The notes: a model not told the origin generated them from the letters alone. A stretch of DNA of 64,000 nt from Erinaceus europaeus (GCF_950295315.1 NC_080171.1:110580378-110644377), one strand, 5' to 3'. Numbered from the stretch's first letter, positions 26,335 to 37,125 are shown. Made by a program: numbers and translations.

Positions 26335-27225
26335 TGGGTCTGGATTTATACACCTCCATGTACCCTCTGATTATTTTCACTTGAATGGCCCATCAGACTC
26401 ACAGACCTTTTGCCTCATAGGTGTTCTCTTGCCTTGCTGTTTTGGTGAGTCTTACTTAGTGCCACTGAGTTCTGCATTTTGATCCGTGGATAATTATTTC
26501 TTTGTTGTGTTCTGTGCTACACATCTGTCCCCAATCTACTGTCTCTGCTCCTTCACCTCCTGAAGAGATGATACCAACAGCATCTCAACCCATTCCCTGA
26601 TCCTTCTGCACTGCTAGTTTCTCAAATATCCTTCTCACAGTGGTCAGATAACTACTTCAACTTCAAATGGAATTATGCTCCTTTATTGTTCAGTGCCCTT
26701 CACAAATTCTCACTACTAATGGCAGGAAGTCAAACATCCCAACCTAATTTATTCCAGACTCTCCATCCAGCTTGGCCTGGTTTAAACATCTAGGATGCAA
26801 AGAGATTTGTCTCAAAATGAACACAGAGCTTTCCTCGGTGTGGCTAGCTGGGTCTTTGGTGAGCATAGCACTAAGCCCTCCTCCCCCTCTTCCAGCAGCA
26901 CCTGAGATTCTACCCTCATGGAACCCAGGACCCCCAGATGACTTCCAGGGAGCAGTGTTCTTCTTCAAGATGAATGTTTATATTGTGTTTTTTCTAAGTT
27001 TCCTGGTGCCACATACTCTGAGACCACCTGGAGCATGGGGAACCAGCATCTTGGCATCTTTCTAGTCCCTAACTGGAACCTTTATTTCCTCATCTTATAT
27101 GATGTGAATAGTAATATTCTCCCCTATTTCAAAATCAAGGGAAATAAATAAATCCTATAACACAGTGCCATTTTTTTTCCCTGTGGTACTTCACTTAAAT
27201 TTTACATTGGGTTTTAATTTACACT
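26335..27225. other. Intergenic DNA, with a faint old LINE-2-like stretch
   Basis: 26630-26790 (TGGTCAGATAACTACTTCAAC through TCCAGACTCTCCATCC) vaguely resembles an old mammalian interspersed repeat. Nothing else recognised. Confidence 0.35.
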
Positions 27226-27600
27226 CTCCAATTACTAGAGAAGTTAAATGCCTTTTTTAAAAAGTTGTTTTTTTTTAAATTTTTTAATCATCTGGTTTCT
27301 TCCCCATAAAACGGGTCTATCAATTGTCTATGTTCTGTGTCTTGTCATTGTCTGACTCGATAGGCATTCTTTACATAATCCAGAATTAATCCTTAGTTGG
27401 CCATAGGAATCAAAATCATCTTTCCCAATATACTGCTTGACTTTTAGCTTTGTTGCTTTGTTTATAGTATTTGTTTAACAAAACCTTTATCATGAATTAT
27501 CAGCTTCTACATTGTTTTGCATCTTATCCAACCAGGCCTCCCCTATTTCATTAACAGCTGTTTATGTTTTCTTTAAAAATTTAGTTTGCTTCTCCTATAG
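27225..27600 (-). mobile_element. Ancient LINE-1 ORF2 fragment
   Basis: It reads like reversed L1 ORF2: GGCATTCTTTACATAATCC, AGAATTAATCCTTAGTTGG and CTTGACTTTTAGCTTTG. It is strongly decayed. Confidence 0.5.
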
Positions 27601-27614
27601 AAGTCTTTAATCGA

Positions 27615-27642
<28 letters not shown>
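27615..27642. repeat. (GT)n microsatellite
   Basis: About 14 GT units between two L1-derived pieces. Confidence 0.95.
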
Positions 27643-27645
<3 letters not shown>

Positions 27646-27659
27646 AAGTGAGAAAGTAA

Positions 27660-27950
27660 ACATGCCCGTTTTTATAGTCTAGTATCATTCCCTTCCCTCC
27701 ATTGCAAGCCATAGCAGTTCTCCTAAGATGGCAGACATGGTGTAACTATCATCTCTACAACTATCTGTCTACATTTGTACATTAATTACCCTCCCTTTTT
27801 CTTCCAGGTCCTCTCTTCCCCTTCAAGACACTCACGACACTATCACTACATCCAAATGTCCCTCCCTTTTTCCTCCTCTCTTTCCAGGTCCTGGTAGAGC
27901 TGGAGTTCAGAGCCCTCTTATCCTCTTCCTCCTATCACTTCTACCAAAAC
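27660..27950 (-). mobile_element. LINE-1 3' UTR, truncated
   Basis: The + strand reads CCATTGCAAGCCATAGCAG, TCTCTACAACTATCTGTC and GGAGTTCAGAGCCCTCTTATC. It has the same order as at 25.9 kb but starts internally. Confidence 0.75.
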
Positions 27951-27954
27951 AACA

Positions 27955-28590
27955 GTATTCTTATCTTTAAATTAATTCTTATGTTTTACACCAGCCCTGT
28001 GTGCGAGTTGAGAAATTACATTCGTGAATCACAATAAATTAGCCCTCATTTATTATTCTTATTCATCTGGATAATAGAGCAGGAGATGGAGGGAAGTCAT
28101 CATTTTCTATATCTCTGAGAGCCACAGGACCAGAGCTGTTTTCCACACTCCTGAGAGTGACTTCAGAAGAGACTGGGGGAGGAGGGGGAGAGGGGGAGCC
28201 AGTTTCTTGTGCAATCAGTCAGCAAATATTTCACGACTAGGCAGATTACTTTTGTCTGCACAATGAGATTCTTTCCCTTAATATATAATGCCTGGGACTG
28301 TAAGTCAAGGCATTTCATCATCTCTTCTCTTACTTATTTTTCTCCCTTGGATTTCTTAACTTTGCCATGAACTTTAGTGTTGCAGACTCCTACATTTGTT
28401 GAGCAATGTACCCAGCCTTCAGCATTTTGATGAGGAGATCACTGTAGTGAGATGTACGCTGTATCTTAAATTCATTTTATTTGCCAGAATAAGATGTCCT
28501 TGAGAAATGCTTGCTGCGTTTCTCTTGTTTGTTTGCTTTATATTCTAGGGAGTATGTAAGGGAATACTCAGTTGCTTTCAGCCTTGTTCC
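27955..28590. other. Intergenic DNA, nothing recognised
   Basis: Single-copy-looking. A purine-rich GGGGGAGGAGGGGGAGAGGG run is at about 28175-28195. Confidence 0.5.
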
Positions 28591-28599
28591 AGGCTTTCT

Positions 28600-28858
28600 T
28601 TGCTGGTTCTGATAAAGCAAAATTCCATGAATCATTCTGTTACGAGGAAAAATGTCTCCCGCCAGCCTGCTTCCAGATCATGGTTCTGAGATTCCTACCC
28701 TTAGTGGACATTCTGGGACATCCTATAGACTGTGAGATTCTAGGCAAGGATCCACTTACAGGACCAGAGAAACTGGGAGAGAGAAATGTGTATTGTTCTA
28801 AGCCACTATATAGAAATGTGGTAGTTGTTTTGTAGCAATAGAAAACCAATACGGTAAC
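28600..28858 (+). mobile_element. MaLR-type LTR relic, old
   Basis: The end resembles the common mammalian MaLR LTR 3' end: CTGGGAGAGAGAAATGTG, TTCTAAGCCACTATATAGAAA, GTGGTAGTTGTTTTGTAGCA, AACCAATACGG. Family assigned from memory. Confidence 0.5.
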
Positions 28859-29199
28859 CTAAAGATCATTTCTGAAATCACTTCTTTGGCTAATACACAT
28901 GTTGACTGGAATATTTCAGACAATCTCACTACATTTGTATTTATCCAGATAAGAGGTATGAAAATGTTTATGTTAACTCTCTCCCAGGGCCTGTTACATG
29001 AAATTAAGTAGAATACTTAAAAGTAGTCCTAAATAGAGCTATGTTTTTGGCTTTCTCTTCCTCTGTTTCTCTCTATCTTCCTTTCTTTCTTTTCTTTTTT
29101 TGCCCTAAAAGACAGACCACTTATGCTGACAGCTGAAAAAAAAAAGTATGGGTGGGGGAAGGATTCTTGCCTTTCACTACTATTTCCCACCACCCAGAG

Positions 29200-29475
29200 A
29201 GGGGCTGGCACACAATAGGTGCACTACACATTTGTTGGGAAAAAAAAAAAAAAGACCAAAACAGACAAATGAAGAAACAGTTATCATCATATACTTCTTA
29301 TTGTTACCATAATCCTGTCTTGTCCTCTGTGGTAAGGGTTTTTACCTACGTCATTGCCCTGAATCATTAAAATAGCCTTGTTAAGCAAGAGGTAACAGTC
29401 TGGTTTCACAAGCAGGGGGACTGACATCCTAAGAGTTTATTATTGCCCAAGACTATAAAGATTGATCAAGACTTC
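29200..29475 (-). repeat. Probable MIR-type SINE relic
   Basis: Words such as TTGCCCTGAATCATTAAAATAG and TTTCACAAGCAGGGGGACTG follow the order of a reversed MIR. Heavily diverged. Confidence 0.4.
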
Positions 29476-29485
29476 TCTATGGAAA

Positions 29486-29532
29486 ACACACACACCACCA
29501 CCACCACCACCACCACCACCACCACCACACCA
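29486..29532. repeat. (CAC/ACC)n microsatellite
   Basis: About 12 ACC units preceded by a short CA run. Confidence 0.95.
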
Positions 29533-29539
29533 TGTACAT

Positions 29540-30030
29540 AACCACAAATATGTATGTATTCATAGACATTTTTACCTATCATCTATGTTGATTGCTTGCC
29601 CAAAAGATCTGTAAGTGAAACTTACGAAGAAGGTCTGTTTACATGTTTCCATCATCTCCTGCCACAATAAGACTGTGGACTGTAGGTGGCACTGGAGGTC
29701 TTGTCACCAGCCAGTTTTTCTTTGCTCCTTAGAACCGGCTGTATTTTCTTCCCACCTCCTTGGCTCTTGGGAGAGCTCATTCTCTCACATGGTTAATACC
29801 AACGGGTGGTCCCATTATATCCGATTCTTCACCTGTGAGTTATTTAGTGTGAAGAGAAGTGTTTACACATGCTACATTTCTGGTAGTGATAGTAAGACCT
29901 CTGTGCTAACCACTTGGAGAGAAGTGGGAACAGCTGAAGAATTGTTACATATCTGCTTCCCGCCGCCCCCACCCCCCCGCCCCCCACTTTGGGCAGCAAA
30001 GGTAACCAGGAGTGGGAATTCACAGTTTCA
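29540..30030. other. Intergenic DNA, nothing recognised
   Basis: It contains a C-rich tract CCCGCCGCCCCCACCCCCCC at about 29959-29980. An open frame of 141 codons at 29615-30040 lacks any domain. Confidence 0.5.
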
Positions 30031-30165
30031 GAGTGCTTAGCTGATGACTTTCAATGACTTGCTTTGCCTAATTAACTTCATAATATTCTTATGAGAGAGA
30101 TACTATTATCACATCTCACACAAAGAGGAGGAAACAAATCCAGAGAATAAAAACATTCCAAAGAA
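30030..30165 (-). repeat. Probable MIR-type SINE relic
   Basis: The + strand reads TTCATAATATTCTTATGAGAG, TACTATTATCACATCTCAC and AGAGGAGGAAACAAATCC. This is the typical reversed MIR core. Confidence 0.5.
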
Positions 30166-30644
30166 CAAAACAAAACAAAACGAAAACTCCCAAGCAGATT
30201 GGAGGTAGCTCTCTTAGTTTTGAGTCAACACTAGAGGCTAGACAGGTCTCATTCCTTGAATCAGGAATAGAAAGGCTAGTAGAAAGATTTCTTGGAAATA
30301 CTTTTGCTATTGCTGATTTCCTGAGTGTCATCAACAAGAATAAGCACTACGCAATGGAAATAAGCCCAATTTTTATTTTGGATGGTGTGAGCTGGTGCGA
30401 ACTGAGTGGCTTGTACCCCGCATGGTACAGATATCTACACACTTTGATCAGATCACCCCCTTCTATGGAGAGAAGTGGGTACGAAGCTGGAGTATACTGA
30501 AGATAATTGTGTTGCTTTTCAGAAACCAAGTGACAGGTTGGATGGACGTGGGCAGGAGTGTGGGGGACATCAAATCAGGCAATGCTGTGATAAGTAATTT
30601 CCATGACATTTTAAAGAATGCATCCTAGAAAATATTATACAAAA

Positions 30645-30807
30645 TAGGACCCAGCTACCCCACCTGCAGGGGGAAAGCTTATGCTGCAGCTCCTTCTCTC
30701 TCTCTCTCTCTTCTTCTTCTTCTTCTTCTTCTTCTTCTTCTTCTTCTTCTTCTCTCTAGTATCCTCTCAATTTATTTCTGGCCCATCAAATTAAATAATA
30801 AAGTTTA
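30645..30807 (+). repeat. tRNA-derived SINE, short family, 5'-truncated, with (CTT)n
   Basis: It begins within the B-box-distal part (CAGCTACCCCACCTGCAGGG). A CTT expansion lies at 30702-30754. It ends AAATTAAATAATAAAG. It directly precedes the L1 insertion. Confidence 0.75.
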
Positions 30808-30826
30808 AAATTAAATAGGATCCAGC

Positions 30827-32110
30827 CCCCCACACCTGTGGACATCTAATCTTTGACAAAGGGGCTCAGACTATTAAATGGGGAAAGCAAAGTGTATTTC
30901 ACTAAATACAAAAGTGAATTCCAAGTGGATCAAGGACTTGGATGTTAGACCACAAATTATCAGAAACTTAGAAGAAAATATTGGCAGAACTCTTTTCCGA
31001 ATAAATTTCAAAGATATCTTCAATGAAACGAATCCAATTACAAAGAAGACTAAGGCAAGCATAAACCTATGGGACTACATCAAATTAAAAAGCTTCTGCA
31101 CAGCAAAAGAAACCACTACCCAAACCAAGAGACCCCTCACAGAATGGGAGAAGATGTTTACATGCCATACATCAGACAAGAGGTTAATAACCAACATATA
31201 TAAAGAGCTTGCCAAACTCAACAACAAGACAACAAATAACTCCATCCAAAAATGGGGGGAGGACATGGACAGAATATTCACCACAGAAGAGATCCAAAAG
31301 GCTGAGAAACACATGAAAAAATGCTCCAAGTCTCTGATTGTCAGAGAAATGCAAATCAAGACAACAATGAGATACAACTTCACTCCTGTGAGAATGTCAT
31401 ACATCAGAAAAGGTAACAGCAGCAAATGCTGGAGAGGTTGTGGGGTCAAAGGAACCCTCCTACACTGCTGGTGGGAATATAAATTGGTCCAACCCCTGTG
31501 GAGAGCAGTCTGGAGAACTCTCAGAAGGCTAGAAATGGACCTACCCTATGACCCTGCAATTCCTCTCCTGGGGATATATCCTAAGGAACCCAATACATCC
31601 ATTCAAAAAGATCTGTGTACACATATGTTCTTGGAAGCACAAATTGTAATAGCCAAAACCTGGAAGCAACCCAGGTGTCCAACAACAGATGAGTGACTGA
31701 GCAAGTTGTGGTATATATACACAATGGAATACTACTCAGCTGTAAAAAAATGGTGACTTCACCATTTTCAGCCGATCTTGGATGGACCTTGAAAAAATCA
31801 TGTTGAGTGAAATAAGTCAGAAACAGAAGGATGAATATGGGATGATCTCACTCTCAGGCCGAAGTTGAAAAACAAGATCAGAAAAGAAAACACAAGTAGA
31901 ACCTGAAATGGAATTGGTGTATTGCACCAAAGTAAAAGACTCTGGGGTGGGTGTGTGGGGGAAAATACAGGTCCAAGAAGGATTCAGAGGACATAGTGGG
32001 GGTTGTATTGTTATATGGGAAACTGGGGAATGTTATGCATGTACAAACCATTGTACTTACTGTTGAATGTAAAACATTAATTCCCCAATAAAAAAATAGA
32101 AAAAAAAATT
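30827..32110 (+). mobile_element. 5'-truncated LINE-1 with 19-bp target-site duplication
   Basis: It holds the C-terminal end of L1 ORF2 (the reverse transcriptase/endonuclease protein) and a short 3' UTR ending CCCCAATAAA. AAATTAAATAGGAT(C/A)CAGC is at 30808-30826 and 32111-32129 (18 of 19 match). An open frame runs 30878-31696. The C-terminal zinc-knuckle is near 31427 but has W-W-E-Y where the last Cys is expected, and a TGA falls after T-D-E. It is a relatively recent but inactive copy. Confidence 0.95.
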
Positions 32111-32129
32111 AAATTAAATAGGATACAGC

Positions 32130-32472
32130 TCAACATAGTGAGCCAGAAGGTTCTGACATGCAAGCAGCTCTAGTTTACAGCAAAGGCTAACACAAGTAGA
32201 TCTGAACCATGGTTTCTATAGGGTCTCATAGTCAGTGGTTAACATACAGAGAAGAAGTCAAAGCCAGAACTTTTTTTTTTTTTTTTAATATGCCTACTGT
32301 TTGCTCTTTGGGCATCAACCTAACTAAATTTAGTTCTAGTAAATTTAGAAATTTACCAGAAGATGAAGTCTCTTTTGCATTAAATCCATATGCTTGCCGG
32401 AGCTAAGAGAGGTTAATAATAAAATGTAGGGACAAACACTGCAGATTCACTTAGACTAACTTCAGTTGCAAT
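32130..32472. other. Intergenic DNA, nothing recognised
   Basis: Short single-copy-looking interval with a T-run at 32271-32286. Confidence 0.5.
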
Positions 32473-32485
32473 GAAACCACACTTT

Positions 32486-32836
32486 TTTTTTTTTTTCCTC
32501 CTCCAGGGTTATTGCTGGGCTCGGTGCCTGCACCATGAATCCACCGCTCCTGGAGGCCATTTTTTTTCCCCCTTTTGTTGCCCTTGTTGTAGCTTCGTTG
32601 TGGTTATTATTATTGCCCTTGTTGACGCAATTCGTTGTTGGATAGGACAGAGAAATGGAGAGAGGAGGGGAAGACAGAGAAGGGGAGAGAAAGACAGACA
32701 CCTGCAGACCTGCTTCACCGCCTGTGAAGTGACTCCCCTGCAGGTGGGGAGCCGGGGGCTTGAACCGGGATCCTTACTCTGGTCCCTGCGCTTTGCGCCA
32801 CATGCGCTTAACCCACTGTGCCACCGCCCGACCCCC
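32486..32836 (-). repeat. tRNA-derived SINE, long family, full length
   Basis: The complete minus-strand copy includes the GGAGCGGTGGATTCATGG module. The tRNA-like head is GGGGTCGGGCGGTGGCACAG. GAAACCACACTTT is at 32473-32485 and 32837-32849. Confidence 0.95.
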
Positions 32837-33134
32837 GAAACCACACTTTAAGGTGGAGAAAATGTGCTTTAAGGAAGAAGACTTTCATGATTAACTGAGA
32901 TGCAATGTGAAAAGCCTCTGACTGTGGTTTCTTCATCAAGTATCCTTATCTGATACATTAAGATGTTTAATCATTCTTGAATAGCTATGGATTATTTATC
33001 ATACAGTTAGTGAAGGACAAAGTGATATTTCTGAGTTAGCTTTAAACTCCTTTTTTTAAAAAATCATTTCCTTGAGGAAATACTGAGGAAATAGAGTTGT
33101 TTTCAGAGGGGTACAGTTACATATTTTCCCTATA

Positions 33135-33440
33135 CTTTTTTTGTTTGTTTGTTTGCTACCGGGGTTGTCACTGGGGCTCAGTGCCAGCACTACAAATCCA
33201 CTGCTCCTGGCAGCCATTTTAGCCTCTCCCCCTACTTTCTTTCTACTTGATAGGACAGAGAGAAATTGAGAAGGGAGGGGAGATCAAGAGGGAGAGAAAA
33301 ATAGACACTAACAGACCTGCCTCACCATTCATGAAGTGCCCCCTTGCAGGTGGGGATCAGGGTCTAGAACCTGGGTCCTTGAGCATGGTAATATTTGCAC
33401 ATAACCAGGTTCATCACCGTTCAGTCCCTCTCCCCCTATA
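33135..33440 (-). repeat. Older tRNA-derived SINE, long-type
   Basis: The + strand reads GTTGTCACTGGGGCTCAGTG, ACTTGATAGGACAGAGAG and CTGGGTCCTTGAGCATGG. It is diverged and lacks the TTG-rich part. Confidence 0.8.
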
Positions 33441-33444
33441 GCTT

Positions 33445-34040
33445 TTAGCTTCCCAGATCCTGCTAGTCCTTCCCAAGGAAGGTGCCTTAGCACTCCTATC
33501 TCACAGAATCTACCCAGATGTTTTCATTTCAACACATAATGGTGAGCCAACTCTCGCCCCCTTCCTTATCTACCAAAATAAAGGTGAAGGCTATATACCC
33601 AGCATTCCGTTTACATTTAGAAAACTCTCAATTGATATTGATGGATTAACAGTTGAGATACATTTAGCCCAAAGGATAAATAGGACTCATTTCTTTATTA
33701 TCATTTCTCAAGAAATAGCTCCAGTATGTTTTTAAGGGTCTAAAAAGAAAAAGGTTTCTTGAGCTTTAAAAGTCAGGTTGTGCAAGTGTGGTAGAATCTT
33801 AGAAACTCTCACACTGATAGATCTTTCTTTCTTTCTTTCTTCCTCATCAACTAGTTTGTAGGTGGTTATTTAATAGTGAGTCAGGCAAAGCTATTTTCTG
33901 GAGCTTACAGTCTTGCTGAGGGACAATCAACACTGGGGCAGGGTGGGTTTGGACAGAATGGGGACATAAGCAATGAAGGGAGTTTTGGCATCTGTGGGCT
34001 AAGAGTCAGACCAGTAGTCTAGATTTAGAATCAGGCTCTT
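33445..34040. other. Intergenic DNA, nothing recognised
   Basis: Single-copy-looking. A (TTTC)n run is at 33825-33842. Confidence 0.5.
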
Positions 34041-34041
34041 T

Positions 34042-34133
34042 GGTCTCCCATCCAAATACTAAGCAGGCCTGATTCTGCTTAGCTTCCCAGATCCGATGAG
34101 ATCGGGTGTGTTCAGGGTGGTATGGCCGTAGAC
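34042..34133 (-). pseudogene. 5S rRNA pseudogene, 3'-truncated
   Basis: The reverse complement begins GTCTACGGCCATACCACC and continues GAACACACCCGATCTC, GAAGCTAAGCAG and TATTTGGATGGGAGACC. This corresponds to nt 1-92 of the 121-nt 5S rRNA. The last roughly 29 nt are absent and several CpG positions have decayed. The Pol III internal control region is only partly preserved, so function is unlikely. Confidence 0.93.
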
Positions 34134-34139
34134 AGAGCC

Positions 34140-34600
34140 AGATTCCTTGGAAAGAGCAGTAGTTATCTAGATTGAAAGTGGGAAAGCTTTGGATTAGTAG
34201 AAGCAAGGTGTAAAGAGAAAGGGCAAATGTGAATCTGAAGTTGAGAGAAGCCTGGTTGGGTTGGAGCAGCCAGGGAAGCAAATCTAGAGGAGGTTGAAGG
34301 ACTTAGAAAGACTTGAGAACCAGAGCTAAGAGCTACACATCATCCTTAGCAAATGGAAGAGTCACTGAAACTTTGAATTTAGGAATGACCCAGTCACACC
34401 GCCAGTGGAAGCAGGAGGCAGTCAGAAAATGTATTTTTCAAGAGAAAGAACAACTAGGAAAGTACGATGGCCAATTCTCCAGTCTCTCTTATCCCAGGTT
34501 CACGGAAAACTTTCTTTATATTGTGTTCATTGTCTTGTCATTGGTTACAACTTAAATGTGTAGGAAAAAAAGTCTTGTTGCTTAATCAGTAAGGTGGTAG
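34140..34600. other. Intergenic DNA, nothing recognised
   Basis: Single-copy-looking interval between the minus-strand 5S pseudogene and the MaLR relic. Confidence 0.45.
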
Positions 34601-34677
34601 AATGCCATGTGTTGGTTTATTTGGGCAGCCTTAACAAAGAACAGCACCATAACTCGGGCAGCTTAAATAGAAACTTA

Positions 34678-34811
34678 AGGCAGTGGTAGATAGCATAGTG
34701 TTTATGCAAACAGACTTTCATGCCTGAGGCTTTAAAGTCCCAGGTTCAACCCCCCACACCACCATAAGCCAGAGCTGAATAGTGAATGGTCTGATAAATA
34801 AAAAATAAAAA
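34678..34811 (+). repeat. tRNA-derived SINE, AT-glyco family, nested in the LTR
   Basis: It runs from AGGCAGTGGTAGATAGCATAG through GGTTCAACCCCCC and CCATAAGCCAGAGCTG to an A-rich tail. Flanks AGAAACTTA and AGAAATTTA are at 34669 and 34812. Confidence 0.9.
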
Positions 34812-35089
34812 AGAAATTTATTTTCTCATAGTTTTGGTAAATACAGTTCTAAGATCAGGTGTCAACAAGGTTGGTTTCTCCTGAGACCGTTTTCCTTGAC
34901 TTGTATGCAGGTGGATAGCTTCTTCCTGTCTTTCCATATAGTCCTACCTTTGTATCTGTGTCCTAAGTTGTTCTTATGAAAAAGACCAGTCTGTTGCATT
35001 AGGTTCCCTGGATATGACCTCATATTAACTTAGTTGTGTAAAACCTCCCCAAATACACTCACATTCTGAGACAGTGAGAGTCAAAAACT

Positions 35090-35168
35090 GTCTACAGCCA
35101 TACCACCCTGAACACACCAGAAATCGGAAGCTAAACAGGGTCGGACCTGGTTAGTACTTGGATGGGAA
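35090..35168 (+). pseudogene. Retroposed 5S rRNA pseudogene with 11-bp target duplication
   Basis: It starts GTCTACAGCCATACCACCC. It lacks about 10 nt in the middle (CACCAGAAATCGGAAGC) and continues GTCGGACCTGGTTAGTAC to TTGGATGGGA. AGTCAAAAACT stands immediately on both sides (35079-35089 and 35169-35179). This shows insertion by an L1-type mechanism into the MaLR LTR. There is no A-tail, and the 3' end is missing. Confidence 0.93.
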
Positions 35169-35225
35169 AGTCAAAAACTTCAACATATGAACAGGGGTGG
35201 AGGCCACAACTCAGCCCCCTATCAC

Positions 35226-35703
35226 TTCACTTACATAGAATGCTTTCCCCAAAATGTTATTGTGCAAGACTTTTTTAATTTTAAATCAAAGGAGCCAACA
35301 AAATTTCTCTTGAAATTTTGGGAACCCAACCAGTCAAATTTAATGAAATTCGTTTACCAGAAAGTATGTGTCTCTGTACACTGTGTGCTCCTCTAGAGGA
35401 AAGTTTATTGTCATCAAATCTACATAATTGAATCACAAAGATGCCTTTTCCCTCTTTCCAACCCCTCCCTACCAAGTATTTTTATCCCTTTCCAGTAAGG
35501 GGAAAAATAACTCTAGACATGTTAGCATTTTATTTTTTTAAACATAAAAGAGTGTTTAAAAAAATGAAATTAGAAGCTAGGTCCTATCACACACCACCTG
35601 TGCACAGAGGTCCAGCGCTCCGCATTACCTGAAATTGTCTGTATTTTGATGGAAGAGAAGGGACTCCTTAGACATTACTATTTGTGGCAGTAAAGCATTT
35701 TTA
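35226..35703. other. Intergenic DNA, nothing recognised
   Basis: AT-rich single-copy-looking interval. Confidence 0.5.
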
Positions 35704-35719
35704 TTTTAAAAAGTCTTTG

Positions 35720-35990
35720 TGTGGGAGTTGGGCAGTAGCACAGTGGGTTAAGCGCATGTGGCGTGAAGCGCTAGGACCGGCGTAAGGATCCAGGTTCGAG
35801 CCCCTGGCTCGCCACCTGCAGGGAGTTCCCTTCACAGGCAGTGGAGCAAGTCTGCAGGTGTCTGTCTTTCTCTCCCCCTCTCTGTCTTCCCCTCCTCTCT
35901 CCATTTCTCTCTGTCCTGTCCAACAATGATGAAATCAATAACAATAACTACAACAAGGGCAACAAAAGGGAAAATAAATTAAAAAAAAAA
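35720..35990 (+). repeat. tRNA-derived SINE, long family, with perfect 16-bp duplication
   Basis: It has the head (GGGAGTTGGGCAGTAGCACAG), body and CAATAACAATAACTAC part. TTTTAAAAAGTCTTTG is at 35704-35719 and 35991-36006. Confidence 0.95.
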
Positions 35991-36006
35991 TTTTAAAAAG
36001 TCTTTG

Positions 36007-36318
36007 CGCTTCTCATTCCAGTTTAAAGACCCTTCTTTCCTTAAGTATATCCCCAATTCCCAGGTGTCCTGTGACTTACATCATCTTCTTGTACATAAAA
36101 ATTACTCTCTAGACCAAATTCTTCATTCTGATAGCTGTCCAAAAAGTGTTCCTTCTGTAACTTACAGTCACAACTACTTGTTTAATACTGCCACCTCCTT
36201 CTTCCTGCTGTCACAATCTTAGAGAAAAGGTATGTGTAAAGAAAACATTCCTCCTGGGTGCCCAGGAAAATGCAGGGTGATTTTCTGTTGAGCAATTTGC
36301 AGTATTTTTGTAACCAAT
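36007..36318. other. Intergenic DNA, nothing recognised
   Basis: Short single-copy-looking stretch between two SINEs. Confidence 0.45.
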
Positions 36319-36334
36319 AGAAAAACAAACACAG

Positions 36335-36618
36335 GGAGTCGGGCTGTAGCGCAGCGGGTTAAGTGCAGGTGGCACAAAGCACAAGGACCGGCATAAGGAT
36401 CCCGGTTCGAACCCCAGCTCCCCACCTGCAGGGGAGTCGCTTCACAGGCGGAAGCAGGTCTGCAGGTGTCTATCTTTCTCTCCTCCTCTCTGTCTTCCCC
36501 TCCTCTCTCCATTTCTCTCTGTCCTACCCAACAACGATGACAACAACAATAATAACTACAACAATAAAACAACAAGGGTAACAAAAGAGAATAAATAAAT
36601 AAAATATTTTAAAAAAAA
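36335..36618 (+). repeat. tRNA-derived SINE, long family
   Basis: It starts GGAGTCGGGCTGTAGCGCAG. Flanks AGAAAAACAAACACAG (36319-36334) and AGAAAAACAAAACACAG (from 36619) differ only by one added A. Confidence 0.93.
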
Positions 36619-36715
36619 AGAAAAACAAAACACAGACGCACTACAACTGAGGAATTCCAGTTTGCTCTAGTAAAAAAAAAAAAAGTCTTGATCTTCTTTC
36701 TCAAGAAAGAAAATA

Positions 36716-36846
36716 AGGGAAGTAGACAGACAGCATAATGGTTATGCAAAGAGTCTCTCATGCCTGAGGCTCCAAAGTCCTAGGTTCAATCCCCCCACAC
36801 CACCATAAACCAGAGCTGAGCAAAGCTCTGGTAAAAAAAAAAAAAA
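36716..36846 (+). repeat. tRNA-derived SINE, AT-glyco family
   Basis: AGTAGACAGACAGCATAATGG, then ATGCAAAGAGTCTCTCATGC and GGTTCAATCCCCCC, ending in CTCTGGT plus A-tail. Confidence 0.92.
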
Positions 36847-36856
36847 GAAATGCAGA

Positions 36857-37000
36857 AGTGGTCCAGGAGATGGTGTAGTGGATAAAGAACTGGACTCAAA
36901 AGCATGAGGTCATGAGTTTGATCCCCAGCTGCACATGAACCAGAGGGATATCTGTTTCTCTCTGTCTTCCTACCTTTCTAATAAATAAGTACTCTTTTTA
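36857..37000 (+). repeat. tRNA-derived SINE, GTCC family
   Basis: It starts GTGGTCCAGGAGATGGTGTAG with B box GAGTTTGATCCCC. It ends TTCTAATAAATAAGTACTC then TTTTT. It abuts the tail of the preceding SINE. Confidence 0.88.
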
Positions 37001-37039
37001 AAAAAAATCAATTTTAATCATAAAAAAAAAGAAACAGAA

Positions 37040-37125
37040 TCCACTCATGCCTGAGATTCGAAATCCCAGGTTCAAACACCCCCTCCCCCATGCCAGCAGT
37101 GCTCTGATAAAAAAAAAAAAAAAAA
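37040..37125 (+). repeat. Partial tRNA-derived SINE, AT-glyco family
   Basis: Only the second half is present: CTCATGCCTGAGATTCG, CCCAGGTTCAAACACC, AGCAGTGCTCTGAT plus A-tail. The A-box part is missing. Confidence 0.8.

Larger units (their letters stand above)
34600..35225 (-). mobile_element. MaLR-type LTR relic hosting two later insertions
   Basis: The pieces 34600-34677, 34812-35089 and 35180-35225 together read as a reversed MaLR LTR. Words include GCAGCCTTAACAAAGAACAG and TTATTTTCTCATAGTTTTGG. They continue with CACTCACATTCTGAGACAG and CTTCAACATATGAACAGGGG. A SINE and a 5S rRNA retrocopy interrupt it. The family was recognised from memory. Confidence 0.65.

Noticed and set aside
29680..29700. 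CTCF-like motif TGTAGGTGGCACTGGAGG
   Set aside because: Only the second half of the core matches. The CCAC part is missing, so I do not list it as a site.
30878..31696. A 272-codon host gene
   Set aside because: It is the C-terminal part of L1 ORF2 inside an insertion with clear target duplications.
34042..34133. Functional 5S rRNA gene
   Set aside because: It is truncated at nt 92 and carries substitutions through the internal promoter region. Treated as a pseudogene.
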